Below, in pieces: positions 10,517 through 21,068 of a stretch of 64,000 bases of DNA. Where the stretch lies: contig OY101119.1 of the NCBI GenBank assembly GCA_956465555.1, positions 62,001 to 126,000 on the forward strand, read 5' to 3'. A model generated the notes under the pieces. The model was not told the origin of the DNA. It saw only the letters and a list, made by a program, of their open reading frames with translations, and ran no database searches. The position numbers and the translations under genes are program-made. Each line of letters starts with the position of its first letter. The stretch's first letter is position 1. Source of the DNA: Nitzschia sp. pyKryTriq1 (taxonomy: Eukaryota; Bacillariophyta; Bacillariophyceae; Bacillariales; Bacillariaceae).

Positions 10517-11427
10517 GGTAGTAGGAGATGTTGGTGTAGTAGGAACTATTCTTGGATTCTTGTTTTATATTTCGAAGGGAAAATGAAAAGAATGATATCA
10601 ACGCGAGGAAAGCAGGCGAATCCTTTTTACATCCCGCGACGCATCATCATCGGCGGCCCGAGAACAACACCATCGCATCCCTACCAAGGGCGTTGACGAC
10701 TCCCGTCGCTCGTATTGTGCAGTATGAGTACCGGTAGTAAGGAGGATGCGAACTCGTTACATTGCGTTCGGTTTGGCTTTATTTGGATACCGGTAGCGAT
10801 AGAAGGAAGAAAAAATGAGAAGCGTATGCGATGATACCGGTATGATGATGAAGATGCTTTGATTAGTTGTTGTACCGTAGTGTGCCTGTATGGATGTGCG
10901 CGCGTTGTTGGTTGAAAAGTAAGAAAAAAGATCTCGATTTTGTGACGCCGGCCGGCCATCACATACGAACGAACGAACGAACAGACCGGTACCTGGTACC
11001 ATGTGCTTGTACCGCACTACTTGCACTGCTGATACTACGGACGGACGGCGGCGATGCCACAAACCGAGCGCGAGAGGACGTTGTGATCTTATTAGCAAAA
11101 TGCCGCAGTTTCGGTCCAACTTTGCTGGAGCGGACAAACTATATTTATGAATCAATATCAGAAGACGTATGTGCGCACGGACGGTGGTACTGTACTTGCT
11201 TCCGGTGGCAACTTCCGGCATCTGATGAAGACTTCCAGACTTAATAGCCACCACGTCGTCGTCATCCAAGAACAAAAAAATGAAGAAGATACAAAGTTCT
11301 TTCGTTTTTCATCGCACATCATCCGCCCATCACGCACATCACACAATATTCTTCTCATCCAGCAGTATATACATCCATTCATCCATCAACTCTACTAGCA
11401 GTCTACGCTTACACAGTCATAACCATC
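10517..11427. promoter_or_regulatory. Divergent promoter region between fabG and carrier-like gene 1
   Basis: 911 bp between two outward-facing starts, so it should contain both promoters. It is rich in ACCGGT-type palindromes (near 10730, 10790, 10838, 10986) and short direct repeats such as ACGAACGAACGAAC (near 10967). No known core promoter element can be assigned by eye. Overlapping open frames on both strands look accidental. Confidence 0.4.
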
Positions 11428-12420
11428 ATGAACACTTCCAGTTCTCATCAATACCAGCATCAGAAGCCCATGGCTACTTCTCCCTATCCTCGGCCGATGG
11501 GCGACGAACCCACTTGGCGATACTGGATGTTCGGTGACTACCATTCGGATTCCCACCGATTCTTTGAGCATGCCTCGGAGCGTGGTCCCAAGGAAATTGC
11601 GTGTGCGGCGGCTGCATCCCTCTTGGTGTCTCCCATCGTGTCGATCATTGACAAGTGCATCGTACAAGATATTTCCGGCACGGCTCAATTCATGAAGGCG
11701 ATTGGCGCCGCCTCGAAAGAAATGGTCTTTACTCCCCGCACCTTTTTCGGCGGACTTTCCTTCCGATTGACCGTCGCGGTGTATTTTGGAACCTACGCCG
11801 TGGCCAACCTATCCGAACTCGCTCTCGATATGAATCGCATCCGAGACGACGAACAACGAAAACGAATCAAGGTGGCCGCCTCGGCCGTAGCCAACATTTC
11901 GTTGCTGGCGTGGAGAGATTCCGTCTTTGCCCGTGAATTTTCCGCGGCGACGCCCAAACATTCCACCCCCCTCCGTACCTTTGGTCTGTTTGCGACCCGC
12001 GATGCAGCGACCATGTACGCTACCTTTTATGTCGCTCCCATGGCGGCCGAATATTTGCAAGAAGAATACGAGATGGGCCGTAATACGGCCGAATTGTCCA
12101 TGGCCTTGGGGATTCCCGTCATTGCCCAATTTTTAACAGCACCCTTGCATATTCATGCCATGGATTATTATGCCCGACCGACTGCGACTGGGGCCGAGCG
12201 GTGGGCGACGATTCAACGCGAATTCAATACCGTGGCCTTTGCTCGTGGATTCCGTATCCTTCCGGCCTTTGGCATTGGTTCCTTCTCCAACAATCGATTT
12301 CGAGAATATCTGATTCGGCACGATTATGATCCCGAACCGGATCCTACCACATTGACACGACGAGTCACGCGGGCCATTTTGGGAGATACGACCATGAAAA
12401 AGGAGGACTACGGCTACTAG
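11428..12420 (+). CDS. Carrier-like integral membrane protein, copy 1
   Basis: 330 residues in one exon. Hydrophobic segments alternate with short charged loops: SLLVSPIVSIIDK (about 65-77), LSFRLTVAVYFGTYAVANL (about 112-130), a Trp-Arg-Asp-Ser segment in the middle (AWRDSVFAREF), STPLRTFGLFATRDAATMYATF, and a C-terminal GFRILPAFGIGSFSNNRFREYL. The pattern resembles a divergent family of mitochondrial-carrier-like proteins seen in fungi and algae, where conserved Pro/Arg/Asp residues replace the usual PxD/ExxR signature. I do not see three clean carrier repeats, so transport is inferred. The N-terminus (about 40 residues, Ser/Pro/Tyr-rich) is absent from copy 2. Copy 2 lies 2 kb downstream on the same strand, with the MGST gene in between on the other strand. 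Start: the ATG at 11428 follows a CATCA-rich leader. Confidence 0.65.
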   Translation: MNTSSSHQYQHQKPMATSPYPRPMGDEPTWRYWMFGDYHSDSHRFFEHASERGPKEIACAAAASLLVSPIVSIIDKCIVQDISGTAQFMKAIGAASKEMVFTPRTFFGGLSFRLTVAVYFGTYAVANLSELALDMNRIRDDEQRKRIKVAASAVANISLLAWRDSVFAREFSAATPKHSTPLRTFGLFATRDAATMYATFYVAPMAAEYLQEEYEMGRNTAELSMALGIPVIAQFLTAPLHIHAMDYYARPTATGAERWATIQREFNTVAFARGFRILPAFGIGSFSNNRFREYLIRHDYDPEPDPTTLTRRVTRAILGDTTMKKEDYGY

Positions 12421-12777
12421 TACTAGCTTAGCTACAGCTACTCTGGCGTGGCTAGCTACTATCTAGAAGGAAAGCGCGACATCACCGTCGGCGTGTTCGC
12501 TTGCTCCGTTGTGAGATCACATGCATGCTACTACTAGTAGTAGTAGTACTACTACTACTACTACAAATACATACTCCACTTTTTCATAGGAAAAGATTTT
12601 GAATAAACTCGTCATATTGTATGTTTAGGATGAGAAAGAATAAAATAATAATAAATGCTAGACATGTTGATACAATGTACAAGTACACTGCTGTCGGTAG
12701 TAGTAGCATCGCACCAGCGTCTTTTAAACAACAAATCAACAACAATCACCGAAGACGAGTAGTCGATGATTGTTATT
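12421..12777. other. Convergent 3' region between carrier-like gene 1 and the MGST gene
   Basis: Contains a CTACTAGTAGTAGTAG palindromic run at about 12528-12563, then AT-rich sequence with AATAAA-like motifs near 12601 and 12640 that could serve polyadenylation on either strand. No coding sequence. Confidence 0.45.
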
Positions 12778-13350
12778 CTAAACGAATAGTTGGTCCAACA
12801 CCAACTTGCACATCCAAAGAAACGAGCCATTTGTAATAGTCCATACGGTGGCTCGCACCTCATGGCGTTGACCTGTCCAATAGACGAAATGATGAAGTAG
12901 TTTGGTGGCTGTGTAAATGTAGAGTGGCGTGGACGGACCGGCTTGCAAAATAGCATAAATCAAGCCAACAGCAAAGAATGGGACATTGTTTTCCAAATCA
13001 TTCCCCATGATCCGACGTTGTTTTTCGGTCGGTTCGTAGGGTTCGAGCATTTCTTTCTTGGGATTGGGAGAACAGGGGCCTGGAATCAAGTCTTCCGGAT
13101 TGCGCATCCCAAGTCCTGCGAAAGACGAAGAACAACAACAACAACAACAAATGGTACGTGCGATCAGAAAGACTGAATGCGTACTAGTATATGAAGGTAT
13201 TCATCAAGAACATGCCAAAATCACCAACTGACCTCCAGTGGACACCATATGATAAACGGTAGTCCACGCCGTGAAACTCATCTTGAGCGAAAGGACTACC
13301 ACGCATTTGGCATAGTCGATGAAGACAGGATTGCTTTTGAAACTGTCCAT
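12778..13350 (-). CDS. MAPEG-family microsomal glutathione S-transferase (MGST1-like), 2 exons
   Basis: Proposed join 13350-13233 and 13115-12778, minus strand, 151 residues, close to the roughly 155 of animal MGST1. The intron (donor GTCAGT, acceptor TTTCGCAG) splits a Gly codon and joins STG-GLGMRNPEDL, which matches the MGST1 pattern in which a conserved NPED follows helix 1. The hallmark RRxxxNDLENxxPF of helix 2 is present (RRIMGNDLENNVPF), followed by FAVGLIYAIL, a Pro-Ser-Thr turn, and the third and fourth helices (TKLLHHFVYW, WMCKLVLDQL). Family members are homotrimeric ER or outer mitochondrial membrane enzymes that conjugate glutathione to hydrophobic electrophiles or reduce lipid hydroperoxides. 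Which reaction this one prefers cannot be read from sequence. It sits in reverse orientation between the two carrier-like copies. Confidence 0.88.
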
Positions 13351-14392
13351 GATGGTGGTAATCGATTGATCGATTGATTGATTGATTGATTTTAGAGTGA
13401 ATGATTGGATGGGGTGAAAGAACGAGCGTTGAGTTTGCTGCTTGGTATAATTTCCTTCAGCACCTATTGGTACCATCGGTACAGGTGTCAGGATGATGTC
13501 GATCGCCCATACCAATTATCCGCATGATGTACCGATCTCACACTTCCCACCATGGTCGTTTTTGCCGCCAGAAGATACTTTTTGGATATGGGCAGGGTTC
13601 CGGGTTCGGTGGATGATGATGGGTGTTGAAATGTTCTTTGTGTTCTGCTGACGTCATGCTTTCCTAATTTGGGAGAGGTCGCATGGGTCGCATGTTGGGT
13701 TTCTTTCTCATCGTGTGGCACACACCGCCACGTGAATTTCCAAATGGGTTCGGACAATCCGACGTCACCGTCGCCCCACGCCACTTTCTCGTTATCCGCG
13801 GCAATGCACGTTGATTGGATTGGAAAGCGTCGAGCAGCTGCAATTTCCGGAATAAGGAAATGACGTGTCGTCCGTCGTTAAGTAAAGTTCATTCGAAAGG
13901 ATCGATGTTTTCTCCTCTAATTTAATTTCCAATGCACGTGTTGTTGTGTTGCTTGATGTTTCCCAGTTAGTTCTCCTTTCTAATAAAAAATTAAAAAAGG
14001 ACACTCAATACACACAGTACGTTGTTTCATCATTCCCGCTTGCCTTCGTGTCACAATATTAATGACAACGACAGGGATATTTGGCATTTAAGAACAATTT
14101 CTGCGACACCCTTTCCACCAATCATTATCGGTTTGAGTACCGCTCTTCCCGGATGTTTGTGTTTTCTTCTAGAAAGGTCGATGACGTAACGAGTGCGTTC
14201 GTTCGAATGCTTTCCGCCTCAAAAAGTGAAGGTCGATCCTTTCGTTTTTTGCGATGCTATCATCTCTTCTCTCATAATTTTTCCCAAGGACATCCTAAAC
14301 ACAGCGAAAGACTTGCTCCTTGCCTGCTCTTTGGTTCCCTCCACCCACTTTCCTCAGATCAGTTCAATTCAACTAACCAACCAACACTCAAA
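13351..14392. promoter_or_regulatory. Divergent promoter region between the MGST gene and carrier-like gene 2
   Basis: About 1 kb between two outward-facing starts. A TGAT tandem run lies at about 13362-13391, immediately upstream of the MGST start. A CTACTAG-free, TTTC-rich leader precedes the carrier-like start. The coding frame of carrier-like gene 2 stays open upstream to 14081, but that extension matches nothing in copy 1 and looks like untranslated leader. Confidence 0.4.
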
Positions 14393-15349
14393 ATGGAAGA
14401 CATCAAGAACAAGGTCGTTGCCACCTCTAACGAAACCGCCCAAAACCTCCGTGACTTCATCTTTGGAGATGCTCACAGTCACCACTTCGAGGAGCTCGCT
14501 CTGGAGCGTGCCCCCAAGGAAATCGCTTGCGCCCTTGCCGCCTCGGTCTTGGTCTCCCCTATGGTCAGTATTATTGACAAGTGCATCGTTCAAGATATCG
14601 CTTCCGGTGGTCAGTTTGTGAACGCCATGAAAATCGCCACCAAGGAAATGGTCATGAACCCGCGCGCCTTTGTTTCCGGTCTTTCCTTCCGATTGACCGT
14701 CGCTGTCTACTTTGGAACCTACGCGGTTGCCAACTTGTCCGAAATGTTCATGGACATGAAGGAAATCGAGGGATATGAAGAGCGAAAGGGAATCAAGGTC
14801 GCTGCCTCGGCCGCCGCCAACATTGGTCTCTTGGCTTGGCGCGATTCCGTCTTTGCCCGTGAATTCGGATCCGGCAAGCCCAAGGCTTCCACTCCGTTGC
14901 GTACCTTTGGTTTGTTCGCGGCTCGTGATGCGTCCACCATGTACGCTACCTTCTATGCCGCCCCCAAGGCCGCCGACTACCTCTGTGAAGAGTACGGTGT
15001 CGAAAAGTACACTTCGGAATTCTCCATGGCCTTGGCGATTCCAGTCTTTACCCAAATCGTCACGGCACCCCTTCACATTCACGCCATGGACTATTACAAT
15101 AACCCCGGTGCGTCGACGGCGGCCCGATTCTCGGCCATCAAGCAAGAATTCTCCACCGTCGCCTTTGCGCGTGGATTCCGTATCCTGCCCGCCTTTGGAA
15201 TTGGATCCTTTTCCAACAACCGATTCCGTGAGTACCTCATTCGACACGACTATGATCCCGAGCCCAATCCCAACCGATTGGCTCGACGTGTTACCAAGGC
15301 TTTGGGTTTGGATGGTGAGCTTGTCAAGCGACCAACGGCTGTCGTTTAG
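14393..15349 (+). CDS. Carrier-like integral membrane protein, copy 2
   Basis: 318 residues from the ATG at 14393 (context CTCAAAATGGAAG). The frame is open up to 14081, but the upstream part does not align with copy 1, so I chose the internal start. It aligns with copy 1 almost without gaps from PKEIAC to the C-terminus, with long identical blocks such as SFRLTVAVYFGTYAVANLSE and GFRILPAFGIGSFSNNRFRE. The loops around residues 150-160 and 250 and the extreme ends differ. Its codons are more C-ending than in copy 1 (for example GCC, ACC, AAG), a possible sign of higher expression. Function as for copy 1: probably a divergent carrier in an organelle membrane, substrate unknown. Confidence 0.68.
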   Translation: MEDIKNKVVATSNETAQNLRDFIFGDAHSHHFEELALERAPKEIACALAASVLVSPMVSIIDKCIVQDIASGGQFVNAMKIATKEMVMNPRAFVSGLSFRLTVAVYFGTYAVANLSEMFMDMKEIEGYEERKGIKVAASAAANIGLLAWRDSVFAREFGSGKPKASTPLRTFGLFAARDASTMYATFYAAPKAADYLCEEYGVEKYTSEFSMALAIPVFTQIVTAPLHIHAMDYYNNPGASTAARFSAIKQEFSTVAFARGFRILPAFGIGSFSNNRFREYLIRHDYDPEPNPNRLARRVTKALGLDGELVKRPTAVV

Positions 15350-15475
15350 GAGCAACCCCGAGCAGTCTGCTAGAGCAGCAGCTCTCGACGAAGCATCCAA
15401 GTCTAGTAATAATGCTACCATCCGATTCTAATGAATTCGTCAATCGTGGACGGACCATTGGATAGATGGATCAAT

Positions 15476-15508
<33 letters not shown>

Positions 15509-16674
15509 GCACCACAAACATCATCAACCATCTGACGACAAAAAGAAGTTTTGCATTCCCTACTACTACTACTACTACGACAACCGTACAATATTGTTAT
15601 TATTTTATTATGCAAATAAAATTGAATGAATGAAAGAATTAAAACACAACACAAAAACAAACATGTAATATCTATTATACACTTGTCTGTTATCTAATTA
15701 TAGCTAGTAGAGGTACAGAACAGGCACTGTACTACTGAGCGGCAGTCTTCCGAGTATTGTAGTATTTGAATTATCATCATGGATTGTCGTCGTCTGGTGT
15801 CGCCCTCATCCTTTCTTGTCGTCTCCCGAGATCGATCATCATGATCATGATGATGCTCCGCTACTACTACTTACTACACTACTAATCGTAGACCTACTAC
15901 TGCTACCGGCGGTACAAGAAGAATACTCCAGCGGAGTCCGAGTGGTGGTACTCCTCTACTCTAGTAGGAGCGAGTAGATAGTCCGAATGTATCGCTTCGT
16001 CTCCTTCAACGACGAGTACTATTATTTCCTTCTCTACTCTACTCTAGAGCTCTCTAGTAGAGCTAGTAGAGAGTAGTAGATTGTGAGTACTACCCTCCTT
16101 TAGTAGAGGACAGCTCCTCGTCCTACCGTACTACTAGTACTATCATACTACTTTTGGTTGCTTTACCATGATGGAGGAGACAGAGGACGACGGAGGGCTG
16201 GTGCTGGTACTAATACTACTCTAGAGTAGTCTCTCTAGAGTACTAGCATAGATAGTCAATGATACCGGTAGTAGCTACCAGCAGAGTCGAGGACGAGTTG
16301 TCTCTCACTCTACAGCATCACCTCTACTACTACCAGAGTAGCTACCGGTGGTAGACTACGCCGGTACTACTATCATCATGGTTTTCGTCCAAAGGGCGGG
16401 AAAATGGCACTCGGGAATGAATCATCATCATCAATCCCCACTGACGCGCGTTTGTGCGCGGGTTCGATCTGCTGATTGATGCGATTTTTTTATTTGTGGC
16501 GCGAAAACACACAAAGAACAAAATAATAACCATAGGCAAATACTCGGCATGACCATGACCTGACCATGACCATCATCATGCATATACTACTCGTTTGCAG
16601 CAGCTTTCATTTTCGTCGGCATTGTATACAGTGTTGCTTGCTAGTATTGCAATGATAATAACATCCTGCTCCTA
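15350..16674. other. 1.3-kb intergenic stretch rich in CTACTAGTAG-type sequence, with a CA repeat
   Basis: A (CA)n microsatellite lies at 15480-15506. From about 15690 to 16370 the sequence is dominated by imperfect ACT/AGT trinucleotides, CTAG palindromes and ACCGGT motifs. The upstream region of the glycosyltransferase gene (16370-16674) is more complex and includes a TGACCATGACC repeat near 16549-16572. No credible gene. Confidence 0.5.
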
Positions 16675-18585
16675 ATGGCATCTCATCGCTCAACAACAAC
16701 AACTAGTAGGACGACAGCAGCAGCAGTAGCAGCAGGTCGCTCAACAACCTCAGCATCATCTACTACCACTACCGCCCAGCGTCCTCCTCGTGGTGATGGT
16801 GGCACCACCATCATCGCCACGAGGAGGAGATGGAAATATCTGCTGCCGTCCTACTCTCTTTTGGGATTTGTGGCCTACTACTTTTGTTGGTCGACCGCCG
16901 TGGAACATTTAAAGTCGTCTACTGCCGAACGACAGCAGCAGCAGCAGCAGTATTATTATTATGCCACTAATAATATGGCCTTTGATTCATTTTCTCCTCC
17001 GCTGATGCCAGCGAGAGGAGCAGGCTCTTTGTCTTCTGTTCGCGGGGCGTCGTCGTCGTCGTCATCATCGTCAACTACGAATACACAGCAGCAGCAGCAG
17101 CAGCAGCAGCAGTACTGCTACTTGGATCCACCATGGGGATCATCAGCTTCCAGTACCTCTTCTGCCTCTTCGACAGCGTCGTCAAGTCTTACCGACAAGG
17201 CGATGTTTTGTGTCGGTGCCAATGTGACAAGGCCCTTCACGACAGCGACTCATTTGACGTGTCCCTTCTTTTCACCCCCGTCCCTTCCAAAAGTGCCCAC
17301 TACCACAACGAATCCCGCCAGTGGCAAACTACCACTAGTAGTAGAACCATCCGTCACGATTATCCTCTTGTACTACGCCGACCCCGCCTCTCTCCTCTAC
17401 CAGTTGAATCACTATGCAACCATGTTTCGTGAACAACAACAACAACAAAAACAAAAACAACAAGATCAAGATCAAGATCATCAAGTACTACTAGTAGTAC
17501 GTTTATTGATTGTGGACGATGGATCGACGCCTTGTCCCGGACTTTGTGCCAGCGACTACATTACCGCGGAGCACTATCAAGCTATTCCGCACCTACACTT
17601 GGTACATATTACGCAAAACATTCCATGGAATCAACCAGGTGCACGCAATCTTGGTATTCATGTCACTCAACAACTACAACTACAACAACTACTACAACAA
17701 CGACGATCACAGCAGCCTCAACACCACCACCATCCCCACAAGGTTGTGTTACTGGACTTGGATCTACTGCTGCCTTTCCATGTACTCCAAGATATCTTGC
17801 AATGGCCAACAACAACAACTACTACCACTACTGCTGCTACGACTACTACTAATGGTGATGATTCTTCGAGTTTGAAAAGTGCCAGAAGAAGAAGAAGCAT
17901 CGTGGCGACAGCACATGCCTTTAATCGTTCTCGTCCTGATGGAAAGACCTACAAGATTCATCCATCGGCCGTGGCATTGTTGGGAAATAATGATCATGAT
18001 GGTGATGGTGATGCTGATCGTGGTGATGGTGGTGATGGTGGTGATGGTCTGTCCGATTGGTGGTCCCAAGCGGGAGGAATGGACGAAGACTTTTCGGGAC
18101 ATTATGGCAATGAAGACACTGCCTTTTGGTGGAAGTGGGAAATGCAGACCATGGCAGCAACAACAACAAATAGCAGTAGCAGCAGTGGCACGAGTGGTGG
18201 TAGTAGTGGTGCTAGTACTACTACTAGTACTAGTACTACTACTAGACGAAAAAAGTGGATTCATGACGAATGGATATTACAACAATTCGAATTGGACGGT
18301 GGTCCCTGTGACTCGAAATGGCTCCTCGATACTACTACTACTTCTTCTTCTTCTTCTTCTTCCAAAAAACAACAAGAACAATGTCTGGAAGCGCTGCAAA
18401 CACTAAAAGAAGTATCACAATCACATCCACATCAGCAGCAGCAGCAGCTGCCGGCGCCCTCTCGATCAACCAATTTGAATACGGTCAAATGGAACAAGAA
18501 ACGAAAGGATGGATGTTGGTCAAATTCATTTTTGCGATTTCCCTGGAAATATGTGGAACGACCAACAAGTAGTAGTGCTAGCTAG
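16675..18585 (+). CDS. Type II membrane GT2/GT-A-type glycosyltransferase-like protein
   Basis: 636 residues. A basic, Ser/Thr-rich cytosolic N-terminus precedes one hydrophobic segment at about 58-75 (LLPSYSLLGFVAYYFCW), the layout of a Golgi type II enzyme. The luminal part follows GT-A order: VTIILLYYADP (start of the fold); LLIVDDGST near 275, the nucleotide-sugar Asp pair; NQPGARNLGI (the GxxxARNxG motif of GT2 enzymes); LLDLDLLLP near 360, in the DxD metal-binding position; and AGGMDEDFSGHYGNEDTAFWW near 467-487, like the GG-x-DE ... G-x-ED acceptor/catalytic motif. Gln, Ser, Thr and Gly-Asp repeats interrupt the fold at several loops without breaking the frame. The sugar transferred cannot be told. 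Start: the first ATG, right after an in-frame TAA. Confidence 0.78.
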   Translation: MASHRSTTTTSRTTAAAVAAGRSTTSASSTTTTAQRPPRGDGGTTIIATRRRWKYLLPSYSLLGFVAYYFCWSTAVEHLKSSTAERQQQQQQYYYYATNNMAFDSFSPPLMPARGAGSLSSVRGASSSSSSSSTTNTQQQQQQQQQYCYLDPPWGSSASSTSSASSTASSSLTDKAMFCVGANVTRPFTTATHLTCPFFSPPSLPKVPTTTTNPASGKLPLVVEPSVTIILLYYADPASLLYQLNHYATMFREQQQQQKQKQQDQDQDHQVLLVVRLLIVDDGSTPCPGLCASDYITAEHYQAIPHLHLVHITQNIPWNQPGARNLGIHVTQQLQLQQLLQQRRSQQPQHHHHPHKVVLLDLDLLLPFHVLQDILQWPTTTTTTTTAATTTTNGDDSSSLKSARRRRSIVATAHAFNRSRPDGKTYKIHPSAVALLGNNDHDGDGDADRGDGGDGGDGLSDWWSQAGGMDEDFSGHYGNEDTAFWWKWEMQTMAATTTNSSSSSGTSGGSSGASTTTSTSTTTRRKKWIHDEWILQQFELDGGPCDSKWLLDTTTTSSSSSSSKKQQEQCLEALQTLKEVSQSHPHQQQQQLPAPSRSTNLNTVKWNKKRKDGCWSNSFLRFPWKYVERPTSSSAS

Positions 18586-19140
18586 CAGTACTAGTACTAG
18601 ATAGTGGTAGTACCAAATAGACGAGTGAGAGTAAGAGTAAGAGTACGAGTCAGTCTATAGTAGTACAAGAAGATTAACGCATGCTTCTTCTTGTTTCTTC
18701 TTCTATTAGTAGCACAGCACGTTCTTGTTGTTCTTGTTCTTGTTCTTGTTTGGAGTGGGGGTGGGTGAGTCGCCGACGTGGTGTAGTAGAGTAGTAGAGT
18801 AGCAAATACTGCTTGTAGTAGAGCTGCTACTAGTAGTACTCGTAGTGAAACTCCTTTGTCCTCGCTCCCAGCTACTACTACTACTAGTACTTTTACTTTA
18901 CGATATATACTCTACTAGTAGAGTGCTACTGCTCTACTGGTAAGAGCGTAGAGTAGTAGTAGTCTGTACTCGAGAGGAAGAGTGTGAGAGAGAGAGGGAG
19001 AGAGAGAGAGCTAATATCGACTAGTTTGTTTCCACTAAGGCTAGACACTACTTAGTCTAGTAGTCTACTAGTAGCAGCAGTAGTCTTTTAGTCTTGTGGT
19101 TGGATAGTCTTTTTAGTACTTGATGTGTTGTTACTGTTTT
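18586..19140. other. Convergent 3' region, repeat-rich
   Basis: Lies between the glycosyltransferase stop and the RPS8 stop. Contains TTCTTG repeats near 18720-18752, CTACTAGTAG-type runs and a purine run of GAGAGA near 18985-19010. No coding sequence seen. Confidence 0.5.
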
Positions 19141-20233
19141 TTACTTCTTATGAAGTTGCTTTTGGTAAAAGGCCAGTTCCGGACCTTCCAAGACGTATCC
19201 ATCGCAACGTCCTGTTTGTCCTGGTCGGGATGTGATCTTGGCATACAATCGTCCGGAAGAAAATTGGGTATCCAAGACGGCTTCCAAGGTTTGTTCGGCC
19301 GCTCGCTTTTTGAACTTGGCTTGAATTTGCTTGGACATGGCCGAGGTATCGACCTTTTCGATTTCGGTCGTTCCTCCTCCCTTCTTGATACCAATCTTGA
19401 CTCCGTAGTGGGCTTCGTACCATGTCTTGAAGGGATGAGCATCAATCAAGACAATCGCTCCCTTGACCAAGGTCTTGGTACGGACCAGTTCGTTATTGGA
19501 GGCATTGTACGTGACGTCCAAGACACGGACCTTGCGGGTGCAGACTTCGGAACCCCAGGAAAAGTTTCCGGAATCCAAGCGCAGGGCACGGTGTTTGATA
19601 TTGCCACCACGGCAGCGGACCTCGCTGATCCGGGCTTCACCAATCTTGGTCATGGCCGCCGGCCGGCCCATTTCAAACTTTCTCTTCTTTCGGAACTTGG
19701 CCCGACGGCCTCCCGTTTCACGACGCTTGTGGCGTCCTTCGCGTGTAATACCCTGTAGTAATAATATAGTAATATAATAATAAGATGATAAATAAGAACA
19801 TTGAGGAAGAAGAGAGGAGGGTGAGGAAGAGGAATGAAAGAAAGAAATATGGACTTGGAGTACAGTAGAATGGAATGGGCAAGATAGAGTAGCAGTAGCA
19901 GTAGCAGCATCGAGTAGCTGTAACAACAGCATCACTAGCAGTAGCAGTAGCAATAGTAGCCACACCAATCCAATACCAATCGCATCCATGGATCCGATCT
20001 AGTTAGTAGTCATAGATAGTTGTCTATTGCTCTATCCTTCTCGATCAGCGCCTGCGAGGAGCGGGAGCGACGATAGATAGATCTCCTCGATCCGGTCCAG
20101 CATGATCGTTCCATCCACGCTTCGCTTTGCTTTGCTTCCATTCCATGCTGCTACTACAACTACTACTACTGTAACTGCTACTCATCCAGCCATATCATTG
20201 AATTCAATTCAAATCCAGAAAAGCACGCACCAT
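19141..20233 (-). CDS. RPS8: 40S ribosomal protein S8 (eS8), first exon only the start codon
   Basis: Proposed join 20233-20231 and 19752-19141, minus strand, 204 residues (animal S8 has 208). Exon 2 begins directly at the acceptor (CTACAG) with [20 protein letters not shown], which is residue 2 onward of S8 in all eukaryotes. The missing Met is supplied by an ATG followed immediately by a GTGCGT donor 478 nt upstream. The rest matches the family throughout: [38 protein letters not shown], the insertion after GIKKGG, and the C-terminal [19 protein letters not shown]. It is a structural protein of the small ribosomal subunit. The gene is head-to-head with eIF1A. An alternative is a slightly longer exon 1 using another donor, but that would need to keep the MGI junction. 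Confidence 0.93.
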
Positions 20234-21068
20234 GGTGATTGAAAGTTCAAGGGGGTATTAATCTCTCGAAAATGGTAATGGCCGTGGTGGAGGTCTCGCG
20301 TAGTCCAACCAAGGAGCGAGCAGAAGGAGCAAGCAATCAAGCCAAAGAGCACGCAGAGCGATGGTCGTTGCGGTGCGACGATCGATGGCCGACCGGGACA
20401 AAATCAACCCGAGCAGATAGAGCGTGCGGTGGTGGTAGTGGTGTGGTGATACTACGGACGGACGTTACAGTGTAGAATAGATACGAAAGTTTACATACAA
20501 CGTTTCTACGCATCATCCAGTACCACAAATCCAAAGTAAGTGGTAAAGCAAAATCTCGCACGCACGTCTCCCACGCGACACGGACGGCTGATAGAAGGAC
20601 GGACGATGAGAAAACAAACCTCGCATGGCCCCTCATCTATTGTTCTGTTCTACTCGCTATGTATTTGTTGGAGAGTCATCCAAAGCAGACCAATGTCGCT
20701 CGGGGGTACGAGAAGACAGAGAACAGAGAACAATTCTTTCGAGTAGCGAGAGGACACCATCACGCACACACAAGCAAGACGCACGACGGCAAAACATCTG
20801 CCGTTCGAACTCTGTCTCTCCCTCCGCCCCGCTCGCTCTCTCTCATCCCGCAAAAGTTCCAAACGCAAACTTGCATCGCATCCTCCGCATCGCACAACAT
20901 ATTATTATTATTATCGATCGCTGCAAGTATAATACGAGTGTCAAGAGGATCGATTAGTAGTAGCTGAATTATTACACCACTGCAAATCACCACATTCTAA
21001 GACGAGATCAGTTGCGTTTCATCACAAACAACAACAGCAACAACAACAACAACAACAGCAACAACAAC
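20234..21068. promoter_or_regulatory. Bidirectional promoter region of RPS8 and eIF1A
   Basis: 835 bp between the two start codons, which face outward. The eIF1A side ends in an ACAACA-rich leader (21024-21068) and includes pyrimidine-rich TCTCTCTCC stretches near 20815-20850. The RPS8 side carries CATTCCATGC-like sequence just downstream and a GAGCAAGC-rich block near 20310-20340. No named element can be assigned by eye. Confidence 0.5.

Noticed and set aside
14081-14392. N-terminal extension of carrier-like gene 2
   Set aside because: It does not align with copy 1 and a good start (14393) lies exactly where similarity begins soon after.
19753-19989. Extended N-terminus of RPS8 reading into the intron
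   Set aside because: It is hydrophobic Leu/Tyr-rich repeat sequence unlike any S8; family sequence begins exactly at the splice acceptor.
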